Shown: piece by piece, positions 13,101-21,257 of the stretch
Layout of the letters: each line of letters begins with the position of its first letter
Position numbering within the stretch: position 1 is the first letter of the stretch
Origin: Pestalotiopsis fici W106-1
Taxonomy: Eukaryota > Ascomycota > Sordariomycetes > Amphisphaeriales > Sporocadaceae
NCBI RefSeq assembly: GCF_000516985.1
Contig: NW_006917094.1
Coordinates: 496,001-560,000, forward strand
Length of the DNA: 64,000 nucleotides
Reading direction: 5' to 3'
Made by a program: the position numbers and the translations under genes
The notes under the pieces: model-generated
Told to the model about the DNA's origin: nothing
The model's database searches: none
The model's input: the letters and a program-made list of their open reading frames with translations, nothing else

Positions 13101-13209
13101 GATGCGCAGTAGTATGCAGGAGCTGGCTACGTCTCGGGATGTTGAAGCAGTGGATGAATCAGAGATTGAAGGACTTCCCTGGGTTCCATATGTTCATTAC
13201 GGGGTATAG
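10141..13209 (+). CDS. TPR-CHAT protein (caspase-clan protease-like), 1,022 aa
   Basis: Single exon. The frame is open from 10105 but its first ATG is at 10141, which I choose. Residues about 40-460 are eight or so tandem helical repeats of about 49-50 residues with a recurring core LNNLG..L..RY..TG...DLEE.I..ARQAVE.TP, a tetratricopeptide-type array. Residues about 646-1015 form a CHAT domain (Caspase HetF Associated with TPRs) with the catalytic pair His857 (HFAGHGD) and Cys903 (YLSACGSG), both intact. The end GLPWVPYVHYG is typical of fungal CHAT proteins. Family knowledge: CHAT domains are clan CD cysteine proteases; bacterial and fungal members cleave gasdermins or other partners. The stop lies 146 bp from the stop of the convergent C14 gene. 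Substrate here is unknown. Confidence 0.9.
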   Translation: MATKENSKTTPRDIIDVETIINDIRNQHQQCTETNAMEDLELLITMMWQAIEAIPKDHPDYAKILSGLATQLGSRYTLTKATKNLEEAIVILRRAVEVTSRKPSQDFTGHIEPLHNLGTFLTYRFMGTGSASDLEEGINLARQAVHEATQLNYPRLITLLNSLSIRLQRRYTLTGNILDLDESITTARKAIEESSQKDPNHAAYLNTLGMILRSRYTRTGAREDLEESIILARQVIKETPRNNPDLPGWLNNLGVGLKYRYTLIGAIADLEEAIIAAREAVQATPRNHVDLGRHLNSLGVFLRDRYGVKRGMADLDEYIKVMQQAVEVTPQDHIDSSQWLNNLGLAFFDRYRTTEAIADLEQSITTASQAVEATPQDHPNFSRWLYNLGNRYGDRYARTGEISDLNDSITTIQQAANAIPQEHPYIADVLTGLGDRLRERYAKTEMMADLEASVQHFETALNNPTSLMVPRLRASHNLLSMSSVLQNKTHALRHARTAIYLLPQLAPRSLKSTDKHQALMQAAGLASNAAAIALHAGQPPSIAIEWLEIGRGVLAGSLQDMRSDISMLMQKHPALGTSFQRLRDFLDAPAQQSMSTSASPPLERADFTVQSSTDERIQTQKQLEELVNEIRRQPGFDRFLLPPSETDILKVGADGPVVVINVSTHRCDALIIHEHQMNCLELPHVTEEEIIEQRRHVSKSSLLMLEWLWDGIVSPVLESLGFTQTPSDGNWPRIWWIPTGPLVGFPLHAAGYHLDKASRTALDRVISSYAISIKAIMHTRGQSRSRVECLSTQRLVLVAMQDTPGLDQGWLQHAEEEVAGVRKIGSSMQLLISEPTKSKKEVLSAMEGCEIFHFAGHGDTNQSWPLQSHLLLDDWKQDPLTIESLLETNLQRRAPYLAYLSACGSGRVLNDASFDEGIHLISAFQLAGFRHVIGTLWNVDDRLCGDMARLVYEALKDGRLRDESPSRGLHFATKQLRDKWIKDFRTAMRSSMQELATSRDVEAVDESEIEGLPWVPYVHYGV

Positions 13210-13355
13210 ACCTTGTTTTCTTTTCTTTTTCTTTTTTTGTGGTATCTTGACCAGTCGAGCATGATGTGATTGCTTTTCGCAATCAAACTTTTTTTCCCCA
13301 GCATATCAACAGAATCTTGATCTGTATAAATCTCATGCTTTCCATATCCATGTAC

Positions 13356-15320
13356 TTAACAGATCTCTACATCTTCTTTGAGTACTATGCAGATCGGGAA
13401 ATTTATCGCTGTCCAACGCTCCGTTGCAGAAATACACGCTCTGTTTGATGTGCGGCTTTGTTCTGACGTCGTACGTTCCCCAAGTTTGGGTAATTCCAAG
13501 AAGTCGAAAGACGTTGGGTGGGAAGAGACGAAGACCTTGACGATATCCTCACACGAGCGGTGACCCACCTCCTTCATTCTGTCTGGCATTTTCATCACGA
13601 TCTTTTTCTCCCAAATCCCACCACGACGCGAACCACTTTCCTTCGGCGTGACTACTGTGTAAGTTGCACGGCAAATATTCTCAACTTGCCAGAAAGGACC
13701 AAGGTTGTACATGTAAACATAAATAGCATCATCACCCAGGTTCCTTATCACCAGATTTGCTGTTGCACCGTCTTCCATTGTTATCGGACAATCTTTGTCG
13801 AATGAAGTTCCACTGATGATGAGGTGAGCACTAAAGGTGTTTCGGAAAGTACTTGTCGATTCATCACAGCCCAGGTCTTTGGTGAGGCGGAATAGTGCGA
13901 GGTGCTTCAGTACGTCGCTAATTTCATCAAGGTTCGTCTGACTTCGGCGCTTGAGCGGCTGATTCATGATCTTCTGACCCGCCTCATTTCGAATCTCGTA
14001 TTCTTGATTGAAATTGAGTGCAACCTCGAAGCAGTATGCACGTTGGTCGTCATGACTATGGACGTGAAGGGACCGATTCGCCAGCGCTATTAGCCATTTG
14101 TCTCTATCGGGAAGGCTAGACGAAAGTTGTATGGGATATCCGCCGAGGTCGTGTTGCGAAAGTGTGGTCGCCCTCCACCTTTGCTGGCCGTGGACTGGCA
14201 GCGTGGTGAGCGGCTTCAATTCTGACGAGAATGTCCCGGCGTGAGCAACCGTGCCGATCACCATGTCGGTTTGTGATCTTGGTTCCGCCGAGCCTAGAAG
14301 TTCAAGGGCAAATCGGTCGTTATCATGCACGCCATGAGCCCGGCCGACTGGTATTTCAAGCGTGCCATTAGCCTTCCTACTCAACAGTACGGTGGCTGTA
14401 AGATGTCCCGAGCTCGGAGGGCCGAAGAAACCTTGGTCCTTGCTCCCGTAAAGAACGGGATATTGGCGCAACTGACGACTCCGAAACTCGGCGCGCAGGC
14501 AATCGTAGACAAGTTTATGGTTAGAATTCAGGCTGTCGTGCTCCTTCAGTATCCTGAGAAGAAGATAGGACAGGATGCCATGGATCTTTCCTCCCTCGAA
14601 CGGCATTTCACCCGCCTTTTCGTGGGGGCCAGATGCAACAAGTATCGCATATTTGTCAGGATTGATGAGCCAATTTGATAGCATCGAGGCGTCACGAATG
14701 TCCGAGGTGCTGTTTCTGCCATCGAAAATTCTTCCGGGTGGTGGAAAGCGGGAAGCTATAGCTTTGTCATACAGCTTGAAGCGGTTGTTAACTCCACCAC
14801 GTTCAGAGCCTGGGGGGCGATAAACGCTAGCCGAGAAACAACAATCCAGGACGAGGGTAACCACCAATCCCTTGTTGACCATGGCGTTGACCGAAAATGC
14901 AAGACTTCGGCCCCAGAGATAAGTTTCAGGGTCTTCCTCATTTCCAGTGAGAACCACCAGTGCTAAATCGCCTGTGGCCTGGTTGTAGGACCTGCCATTG
15001 GGCTCTTCTCTGGTGCCATGCCCAGAAAAGTGTATGTAAACAAAATCGCCAGCCTCTGCCGACTTTGTAACCACTTCAAAAGCAGAATAAATGTTTTGGC
15101 GTGTGGGCCAAAGCTGTAGGCGTTCAACAGGAACAGACGACTTCACGCCAATGGTCTTAGGCGCCGTCAGCATGATGATGTCGACACTATCCAATGTCTC
15201 TGTAAGATGTGCTTGAATTTCCAGCACATCTTGGACAGCCCCTTTGAGAGGATTTTGCTGATATGCATCAATGCCGATTAGGATCGCATGATGTGCGGGC
15301 TTCGTAAATTGATCATCCAT
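13356..15320 (-). CDS. Caspase-fold (peptidase C14) protein, 654 aa
   Basis: Single exon, ATG at 15320. Residues about 10-280 form a caspase/metacaspase p20-like domain: HHAILIGIDAY start, catalytic His101 in HFSGHGT and catalytic Cys161 in LVLDCCFSAS. The C-terminal 370 residues include a beta-rich region with ANLVIRNLGDDAIYVYMYN and a segment near MPDRMKEVGHRSCEDIVKVF that recurs in fungal C14 proteins of this type, comparable to the DUF4384-like tail of bacterial caspase proteins. There is no obvious N-terminal prodomain, no Pro/Gln-rich leader as in type I metacaspases, and no signal peptide. Family knowledge: such proteins are Arg/Lys- or Asp-specific proteases or adaptors in cell death. 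Convergent with the CHAT gene. Confidence 0.88.
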   Translation of the reverse strand: MDDQFTKPAHHAILIGIDAYQQNPLKGAVQDVLEIQAHLTETLDSVDIIMLTAPKTIGVKSSVPVERLQLWPTRQNIYSAFEVVTKSAEAGDFVYIHFSGHGTREEPNGRSYNQATGDLALVVLTGNEEDPETYLWGRSLAFSVNAMVNKGLVVTLVLDCCFSASVYRPPGSERGGVNNRFKLYDKAIASRFPPPGRIFDGRNSTSDIRDASMLSNWLINPDKYAILVASGPHEKAGEMPFEGGKIHGILSYLLLRILKEHDSLNSNHKLVYDCLRAEFRSRQLRQYPVLYGSKDQGFFGPPSSGHLTATVLLSRKANGTLEIPVGRAHGVHDNDRFALELLGSAEPRSQTDMVIGTVAHAGTFSSELKPLTTLPVHGQQRWRATTLSQHDLGGYPIQLSSSLPDRDKWLIALANRSLHVHSHDDQRAYCFEVALNFNQEYEIRNEAGQKIMNQPLKRRSQTNLDEISDVLKHLALFRLTKDLGCDESTSTFRNTFSAHLIISGTSFDKDCPITMEDGATANLVIRNLGDDAIYVYMYNLGPFWQVENICRATYTVVTPKESGSRRGGIWEKKIVMKMPDRMKEVGHRSCEDIVKVFVSSHPTSFDFLELPKLGERTTSEQSRTSNRACISATERWTAINFPICIVLKEDVEIC

Positions 15321-15739
15321 CGAAATTCAATCTAATCTTAGTATTTGCTAAATAGCAATAATTGGACAGTGAAATGAGCACACGGAGAACGGTAAGGGGC
15401 TGTGCATTTGCGATTTGCAGAATTGAACCATCCGCTATAAGAGACGGAAGTTTTCAAACCACGACAAGCTGCAAAGAGTCCCAGCGGACATCGCGGGAAC
15501 AGAAGTGCTCGATTTATTCCGGCTAGATCAGGCAGCCGACCCATAAGGACAAGAGACTGCAATTCCATGAAAAAGGCAGGCGCCATTGGTTGCACAACGT
15601 GAGCAAAGATGGTTTTTAATAGGATGGTATGTTGTATTCAAAATGCAGAGAGGGGCCACGTGCATGGACGCCCCGACGAGCAGCGGAATAGCTGCACCTG
15701 TCGGCCGCGGACTATCCGCCAGGTAACTCTTGTGGATCA
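15321..15739. other. Short intergenic, promoter of C14 gene
   Basis: 419 bp between the C14 start and the stop of the small-protein gene, both minus strand. No coding frame supported. Confidence 0.5.
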
Positions 15740-16097
15740 TCAAGCAGCCTCCACATCATCCGTATCTATCTCGGCACCACCCTCCACGGCACTGCCATCT
15801 TCAAGACTCAGAGTACATTTCCCGGTAGAGGGAAGTGATGCGACAACATAAGGACCTGTGCGGGATCCAGCTTGAAGTAAGTATACTTTATCTCCCACAT
15901 TTAAGCTCGGTTTCTATACAGTTGAATCAGCAAGACGACCATCAAGAAAGTTTCTTGCGCACAAACCTGGACATAGTCTTTGACGTAGGGGCGTTCGTCA
16001 CTTTCTGTGAAGATGGGAGTCTGGCCGCTAATCCAGATAATTCAGAACCATGTCAGGAAGAAGGGGTGAGTGTCACGTACTCTTGAGTAGTAGACAT
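15740..16097 (-). CDS. Small conserved-looking protein, 83 aa, three exons
   Basis: Hidden by two introns. Exon 1 16097-16081 (17 nt, ATG TCT ACT), donor GTACGT; exon 2 16027-15967; exon 3 15913-15740. Introns are 53 bp each, with TTAG and ATAG acceptors and good branch sites (CTGAC, CTGAT). Exons total 252 nt. The protein starts MSTTQDGQTPIFTESDERPY, has a middle KPSLNVGDKVYLLQ and GSRTGPYVVASLPSTGKCTL, and ends with an acidic DTDDVEAA. The VGDKVYL ... GPY.VASLPS.GK.TL pattern suggests a small beta-strand fold of SH3/KOW-like type, and I recall similar short hypothetical proteins in filamentous fungi, but I cannot name a family. No signal peptide or membrane segment. It sits between the C14 and DUF6594 genes. 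Confidence 0.7.
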
Positions 16098-16452
16098 TGT
16101 CGGGCGATTGCACAAGAACTGGTCCAGTAAACGTAGTCGGCGCACTCGAGATAATCTGGATTGATGGCCGATCACCGACGAACACCCAGTATTATATATG
16201 TCTCAATTTTGAGTACCCACCCACCAGTGCCCGGCTTCACGGTAAATGCAACAAATGAGCAATGCATGGCAAGGCCGACCGTGGGTGCCTAAAGTGACTG
16301 CAGCCGCCTTTCCCAGCCTTGCTGCCGTCGCAGCCTGTATTCGGTATCGTGGCAGTGTCCACTATACTGCAGCTAATAATGCCTTGGCCGTTGCATTTGC
16401 CAACGCTGCGTATTTCCGAATGTGTTAACCTTGCACTCTCGATCCGTTGTCC
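16098..16452. promoter_or_regulatory. Shared divergent promoter, small protein / DUF6594
   Basis: 355 bp between two diverging starts. No coding frame is supported on either strand. The geometry would permit co-regulation of the two genes. Confidence 0.45.
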
Positions 16453-17572
16453 ATGAAAAACCTTCAGATCTTGTGCTGCTACTGTAAAAATGCAACAAAA
16501 CCGATACTGCCTTCCACAGTGGAATCGCTCACAACCCTCAGGGGCAACACGAGCGCCGGTCAAGAAGAGTGCCTAGTTCGGCCAACCCTTAGAAACAGAC
16601 AATATAGATGTGCTAACCTATTTAGTTGAGGATTATCGAGCCGGGTATCCTCGATTCACTGCCCTCTTATCCGCACATCAACCATATCTTATTTGTCGAC
16701 CCTTCACTCAACTTCGTGCTCGACTTCTTCTGCTGAAGCAAGACCGCCTCGCTGTTCTTGAGCAGACACTCGAACAAATTGACCAAGACGAGGTGTCGCC
16801 TCTTTTCCTCGGCAAGAGCCGCTGCGATAGAAATACGGATCGAATCGCTCTCCTTGCGGAGATTGATTCTTGCCTTGCAGATTACGGTACTTGCAGATAC
16901 ACAAGATACTTAGTGATCTCAAATTAATGGTCAACAGATCGATTTGTCGAGCGTACGAATCGCACATTGAGCTTCAGCCCAGCCGAGCCGAGAGATGTTG
17001 AGAGTCTCCAAAATTGGTTGAACGGTACCGGCTGCGTAGCCAGAGAGGAGAGGGCGTACCTCTCACAACGTGAACTCATATCGGTAGCCCCGACACGCGA
17101 TAATGCAAGAGTACAGTTTGAAGCATGGATAGAGGATAAGCTTATTCGATTCTACCGCGGCTTCCGGAAGGTGAGATAAAGGCACATCGAGTACCAAAAG
17201 TGAGCTAACCAAACCAATAGAGCCACCTACACGATATCTCAAACGACCCAAACGTGTACATTTATTCAGGGCCTGTAGTCCAGCGAGCCGCCAGAGCACT
17301 GTTGCTTTCACTCATGGCGCTTCTGTTACTCTTACCGGTCGTTATTTGCAATGCGACTAATATTATTTCAGCTCGCATCATTGTTATGATGGTGTCTACG
17401 ATTTGTTACCTTGTCGCAATCTCTGAACTGACGCAACCAAAGACGATGGAATTGATCCTCGCAGGTGCCACGTAAGTTATAATTTTACTCGCAAAAAATG
17501 CGATCACTGACCAAAAGTCATAGATATGCTACTGTTCTCACAGTGTTTGTTTCGGGTACTAGTGAACTATAA
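16453..17572 (+). CDS. DUF6594 membrane protein, 299 aa, five exons
   Basis: Exons 16453-16558, 16626-16886, 16938-17170, 17221-17471, 17524-17572 (900 nt), all GT-AG with CTAAC/CTGAC-like branch sites. The core is diagnostic of DUF6594: YPRFTALLSAH near residue 43, F..LRARLLLLKQDRLAVLEQTLE, then SPLFLGKSRCDRNTDR and an ALLAEIDSCLADYD motif. A charged helical linker (ERAYLSQRELISVAPTRDN, LIRFYRGFRK) leads to two or three C-terminal membrane helices (ALLLSLMALLLLLPVVICN, ISARIIVMMVSTICYLVAIS, YATVLTVFVSGT). Family knowledge: DUF6594 proteins are fungus-specific, numerous in some genomes and of unknown function. Exon 1 has the least support; an alternative ATG exists at 16490 in another frame but its phase does not fit. 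Helices ahead of terminal membrane spans would suit a membrane-acting effector (inference). Confidence 0.82.
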
Positions 17573-18198
17573 GGCCAGGGCTAGAAATGTTGCCAAATGG
17601 GGAAAGCTACGGCTTGCTAAGATATACGAAAACGGCCAGTCAGGATGAAAGTCCCCTATCTCCAGCCACTGGCCATTTGAACACCAATCTCATGGTGATG
17701 GTTCAGTGAGTATGATCTTGTGGTTCATTTGATATTATGACTTATCAATTAGTATTCTTAAATGGACCTGACACTGATCGAGACAGCAGGCAAGGAGGTC
17801 AGTGAAAGCTGAAACGAGTTATTCATTTCCAGCCTTTTGGCTGCTGCTATTTCTTCGGTCTACTCCAACGTATAGTGCACAGGGCTTAGCATGGAGAACG
17901 AGGAGCCGGCGGGGCAATATGATCATGATATCAGCAGAAGGGAATTTCTTTGCTGTGCTATAAAAAATCGAACAAGCCCTAATTAGATTTTTAATACAAT
18001 ACAAACAAGATTGCCAAGATAGGATGAAGGTTACGAGTAGCGAATTTTAGTCGGCGTTCTAGAGGCAGTCCGTAGTCGCCGGTTGATCATACGGACTCTC
18101 GTCCAGGCCGTTCACAGGTTTAATATGCTGGGGTTATTGACCCGCAGACCGAGTAGCAGCTCTCGTGTGTGTGTTGGTGTGTGGGTGTGTGGGGAGTC
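17573..18198. other. Intergenic, ends in GT-rich tract
   Basis: No gene seen. About 18166-18194 is a GT/G-rich low-complexity stretch that directly abuts the repeat element beginning at 18199. Confidence 0.5.
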
Positions 18199-18285
18199 TG
18201 TTAGGTGGTGGTGTTACTTGGTCACAAATAGTGGGGAAAACTACCCAACATCATTACGAGCTACCAGAACCAGCACATTCTTTCA
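18199..18285. repeat. Left terminal direct repeat, 87 bp
   Basis: Begins TG and ends CA; matches 18590-18676 at 84 of 87 positions. Confidence 0.9.
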
Positions 18286-18589
18286 TAGTAATAAGAGTGG
18301 GACATCGATTAAGCAAGCCGCCGTCTCCCCAAAGCCACGCGTTCAATTCCGACAAAGCTCGAAAAAATCAACAATACCGAAACAAGACCACTAAGATACC
18401 GAACCCCCTACAAATCACCACGGATTACACCGGGTCAAGCCAAACGAGCTAATGGCGGCAGGTCAATAGAGGGTACAAAAAATATTTAGGAGGAGGGCAA
18501 AGGGTAAAGTATAAGGTTAAGGTTAAAATAGATATAATACTATCGCACAACCCTCGGATCGTCTCGGGTTAGTAGGGTGGATAGCCGAG

Positions 18590-18676
18590 TATTAGGTAGT
18601 GGTGTTACTTGGTCACAAATAATGGGGAAAACTACCCAACATCATTACGAGCTACCAGAACCAGCACATTCTTTCA
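18590..18676. repeat. Right terminal direct repeat, 87 bp
   Basis: Copy of 18199-18285 with three G-to-A differences. Two of the three sit in a TpG context, as expected for repeat-induced point mutation seen from the opposite strand. Confidence 0.9.
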
Positions 18677-18680
18677 AGTC

Positions 18681-19611
18681 CCCTTGTTGGTTCTGTAATT
18701 ATAACGAATTCATTCCATGTATGCGCTACACTAATTATTGAGGCTAACCAGACTGTGGTCCACTGTCAACTTTCTTGGTGCCTGTACGAAGTATGTAATC
18801 AGCTATAATATGCGCGTGGCTGGGCGCCCTTGACCTCGCGGAGCGTGCGGGCTTGCAGCGTGATGCTGGCTCGGAGGAAAGCAGTTTTGTAGAGTCCATG
18901 GGGAGCCTGATAATCGCCGCTATCATGACGACCACCGCTTTGCACATGACTGTCACTGTAATCTGCATTCCATCAAGCTGGGCCATGGATTTTTGATTTG
19001 AGAAAGGCGAATGGGATGAAAGATGAGGAGGTAAGTTTTGCGCAGCAGAGATCCGGGTGGAGAGCTGGCAGGTTCCTTAGGGAGGGCGTGGCGACAGATA
19101 TTTAGCGCACTCAGCAACTAATTATCAGGGTTCCAGCGTACCTTAGCAAGCGCTATCCTTGCAACAGGGCAGCACCAGCACTATAAAGGTGTTGCAAAAG
19201 TCCACTATTTCAAGAATTTGCGTTCGAATCACTGCTGCATACCTATATACATGGATCTCTCAAAGTCAAGTCAGAATACTAGAATCAAGGGCGAGGCGTA
19301 CCTAACTATCCTGTCTCCCTAGCAGGGTTACTTGCCCAGATCCTGGCTCCATCTACTCATTTATATTCGGCGCCTGTGCCGCGACAGTGCAGCATAACGT
19401 CAAGTTGCCTTCAGCCCTGGAGGAAGCCATTCGTAGTTCCCAGAGAAATTGATGCACTGACCTTTCCTTCCCGCTGCCAACTGAATGGGTTATGGCAAGT
19501 TCCAACATAAGACCCTCCATCGCCATGATGTGACACTATTTATCAACTTGACGCATCTCAAGCTCAACCGCCCATTCGGTGGACATTACATGACGGTGAC
19601 ACTTCACAATC
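18681..19611. other. Intergenic upstream of NAPE-PLD-like gene
   Basis: Presumed promoter of the following gene. A short minus-strand frame near 18744-18986 was examined and not accepted. Confidence 0.5.
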
Positions 19612-20837
19612 ATGTCGGCCTCTACAACCAAGGACACATATACCTGCACCGTCACTGTAGACCGCGGCACAGCACCAGCCGAGGGCGCCAAAGCACACCA
19701 CGTCTATGATGATTCTGGGCGTCTTGTTCGATTCAAAAACCCTTGCCCATCATTCGGCAACTGGAACGAAGTTTCTCTTTGGGGCTCCGCCGTGATTTAC
19801 TTTGGGTGTGTAAATTTTTATTTCAACTTGATTTTCTATTAAATTTTACTGACTGTCTTAGTAACCGCCTGCGAGGAAGGCTCCCAGTCCCCGACACGTC
19901 CATTGCCAAGATCCCTACGGTCGAGGCGCAATTCCTCCAGTCTCGCACGGCAAAGCCTAACGCTCTCCGCGCAACATGGATTGGCCATGCAACTTACTTT
20001 GTAGAGTTTCCCTCGGGTTTACGTGCCTTATTTGACCCCGTTTTTGAGGAGCGCCATAACTTCATTGCTCCAAAGCGCTTCACGGCCCCAGCCTGTACGC
20101 CGAGGGATTTCCCGGCTCTGGACGCCGTCTTCCTCAGCCACAACCATCCTGATCATCTCTCGTATCCAACTGTCAAGGAGCTTGTCAAAGCATACCCTAA
20201 TGTTCACTTTTTTGTTGGACTTGGAGAATCCCCAAAGTTGCGTGAACTCGGCGTTCTTACCGTGACAGAAATGGATTGGTGGGATGATGCCGTGGTAACC
20301 TTGGAGAGGCCGGCTGAGAAGGACGAAGAGCCGAAGCGTATTGCTGCTCGGGTCTCATGTCTTCCCAGTCAGCACGGCACGATGCGGACCCCTTCCGACA
20401 AGGATCACACGTTGTGGGCGTCTTGGGCTGTCACATCAGGCGGCAAGTCTCTATGGTTTGCCGGTGATACGGGCTATAGATGCGTGCCAGATGGAATGGA
20501 GGAATTTGGGCCAGGCTTCGATGACTTGCCAAAGAACCCGCACTTTGCACAAATCGGCGAGCTTCGGGGACCATTTGATTTGGGCCTGCTTCCCATTGGC
20601 GCTTACCACCCGCGTATGATGTATAGCCCAGTGCATGCGAGCCCCTATGATGCTGTCGAGATATTCCAAGACACTAAATGTAAAAAAGCCTTGGCAATGC
20701 ATTGGGGGACATGGGCCTTGACATCTGAGCCTGTTAATGAGCCGCCGGAAAAGTTGAAGGAGGCATTGAAAATGAAGGGCATTGCTCAAACTGGTGTCTT
20801 TGATGCCTGCGCTGTGGGTGAGAGCCGAGAGTTCTGA
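19612..20837 (+). CDS. NAPE-PLD-like metallo-beta-lactamase fold hydrolase, 389 aa
   Basis: Exons 19612-19805 and 19862-20837, joined in frame across a 56-bp AT-rich intron (donor GTGTGT, acceptor TTAG). The N-terminus is polar; NPCPSFGNWNEV leads to the conserved start WIGHATYFVEFPSG. The zinc-binding motif is HNHPDH at residues 158-163 (H158, H160, D162, H163), with downstream SQHGTMR, a metal-bridging Asp in WFAGDTGY, a PIGAYHPR loop and a MHWGTW histidine. Family knowledge: N-acyl-phosphatidylethanolamine-hydrolysing phospholipase D releases N-acylethanolamines; fungal homologues of this length are common. No signal peptide or membrane segment, so probably cytosolic or peripheral on membranes. 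All metal ligands are present, so it should be active. Confidence 0.88.
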
Positions 20838-21257
20838 TTACATATCTTTTTTCCACCTCTTCAGCTTGATGTAGGAGTGGAGGGCCTCAACACTGATCAA
20901 GTCAGTGTAGTTTTCATCTTTACTAGAAAGCACCTGCATTGTCCTCAAAGTGATGATGAAAGCGTCCATATTTCCTTGAAGCCCGATGCAGATAACATCA
21001 AGCTCGAACGCCAGAACTTCATACAGAATAAAAAAAAAAAAAAGAAAGAATTGGTTATCTGTGGAGAGTTGCCATTTCGGCCTGCGACCAAGACCTAAAG
21101 AGCCTCCTCTCATTAGCTAAGGATCCCCCCTTCAGTTAAATGACACAATCCATTCTAGAAGCATACAAAATACAGAGCCACTAAATAACCTCGTTGCATT
21201 AAATTGTCATTTTGTACTGAACTGGCAAAAGCTAAGCGTGGCTTAGCCGGTCAAACC
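20838..21257. other. Convergent 3' intergenic
   Basis: 420 bp between two converging stops. It contains an A run near 21030-21043. No gene seen. Confidence 0.5.

Larger units (their letters stand above)
18199..18676. mobile_element. TRIM-like miniature LTR element, 478 bp
   Basis: Two 87-bp direct repeats (18199-18285 and 18590-18676) bound a 304-bp internal part with no coding capacity. The first repeat begins TGTTAGG and ends TTTCA, the TG...CA form of LTRs. The element is flanked by AGTC on both sides (18195-18198 and 18677-18680), a 4-bp target duplication. The repeats differ at three positions only, each G in the left copy and A in the right, including the terminal TG changed to TA. This fits a terminal-repeat retrotransposon in miniature, which would need enzymes from elsewhere. 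No clear primer-binding site was recognised. An LTR pair left after internal deletion is the alternative. Confidence 0.72.

Noticed and set aside
18744..18986. Minus-strand 80-aa frame with a hydrophobic stretch
   Set aside because: A second frame here also looks protein-like, but the only intron joining them would be about 29 bp, and no family is recognisable.
19150..19250. tRNA-like T-arm GTTCGAATC
   Set aside because: No matching acceptor stem, D-arm or anticodon arm can be folded around it.
15321..19611. Gasdermin-like gene next to the CHAT gene
   Set aside because: Expected from other fungal CHAT loci, so I read both strands with introns in mind, but found only the small protein, DUF6594 and the repeat element. 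Nothing resembling a 250-300-residue gasdermin.
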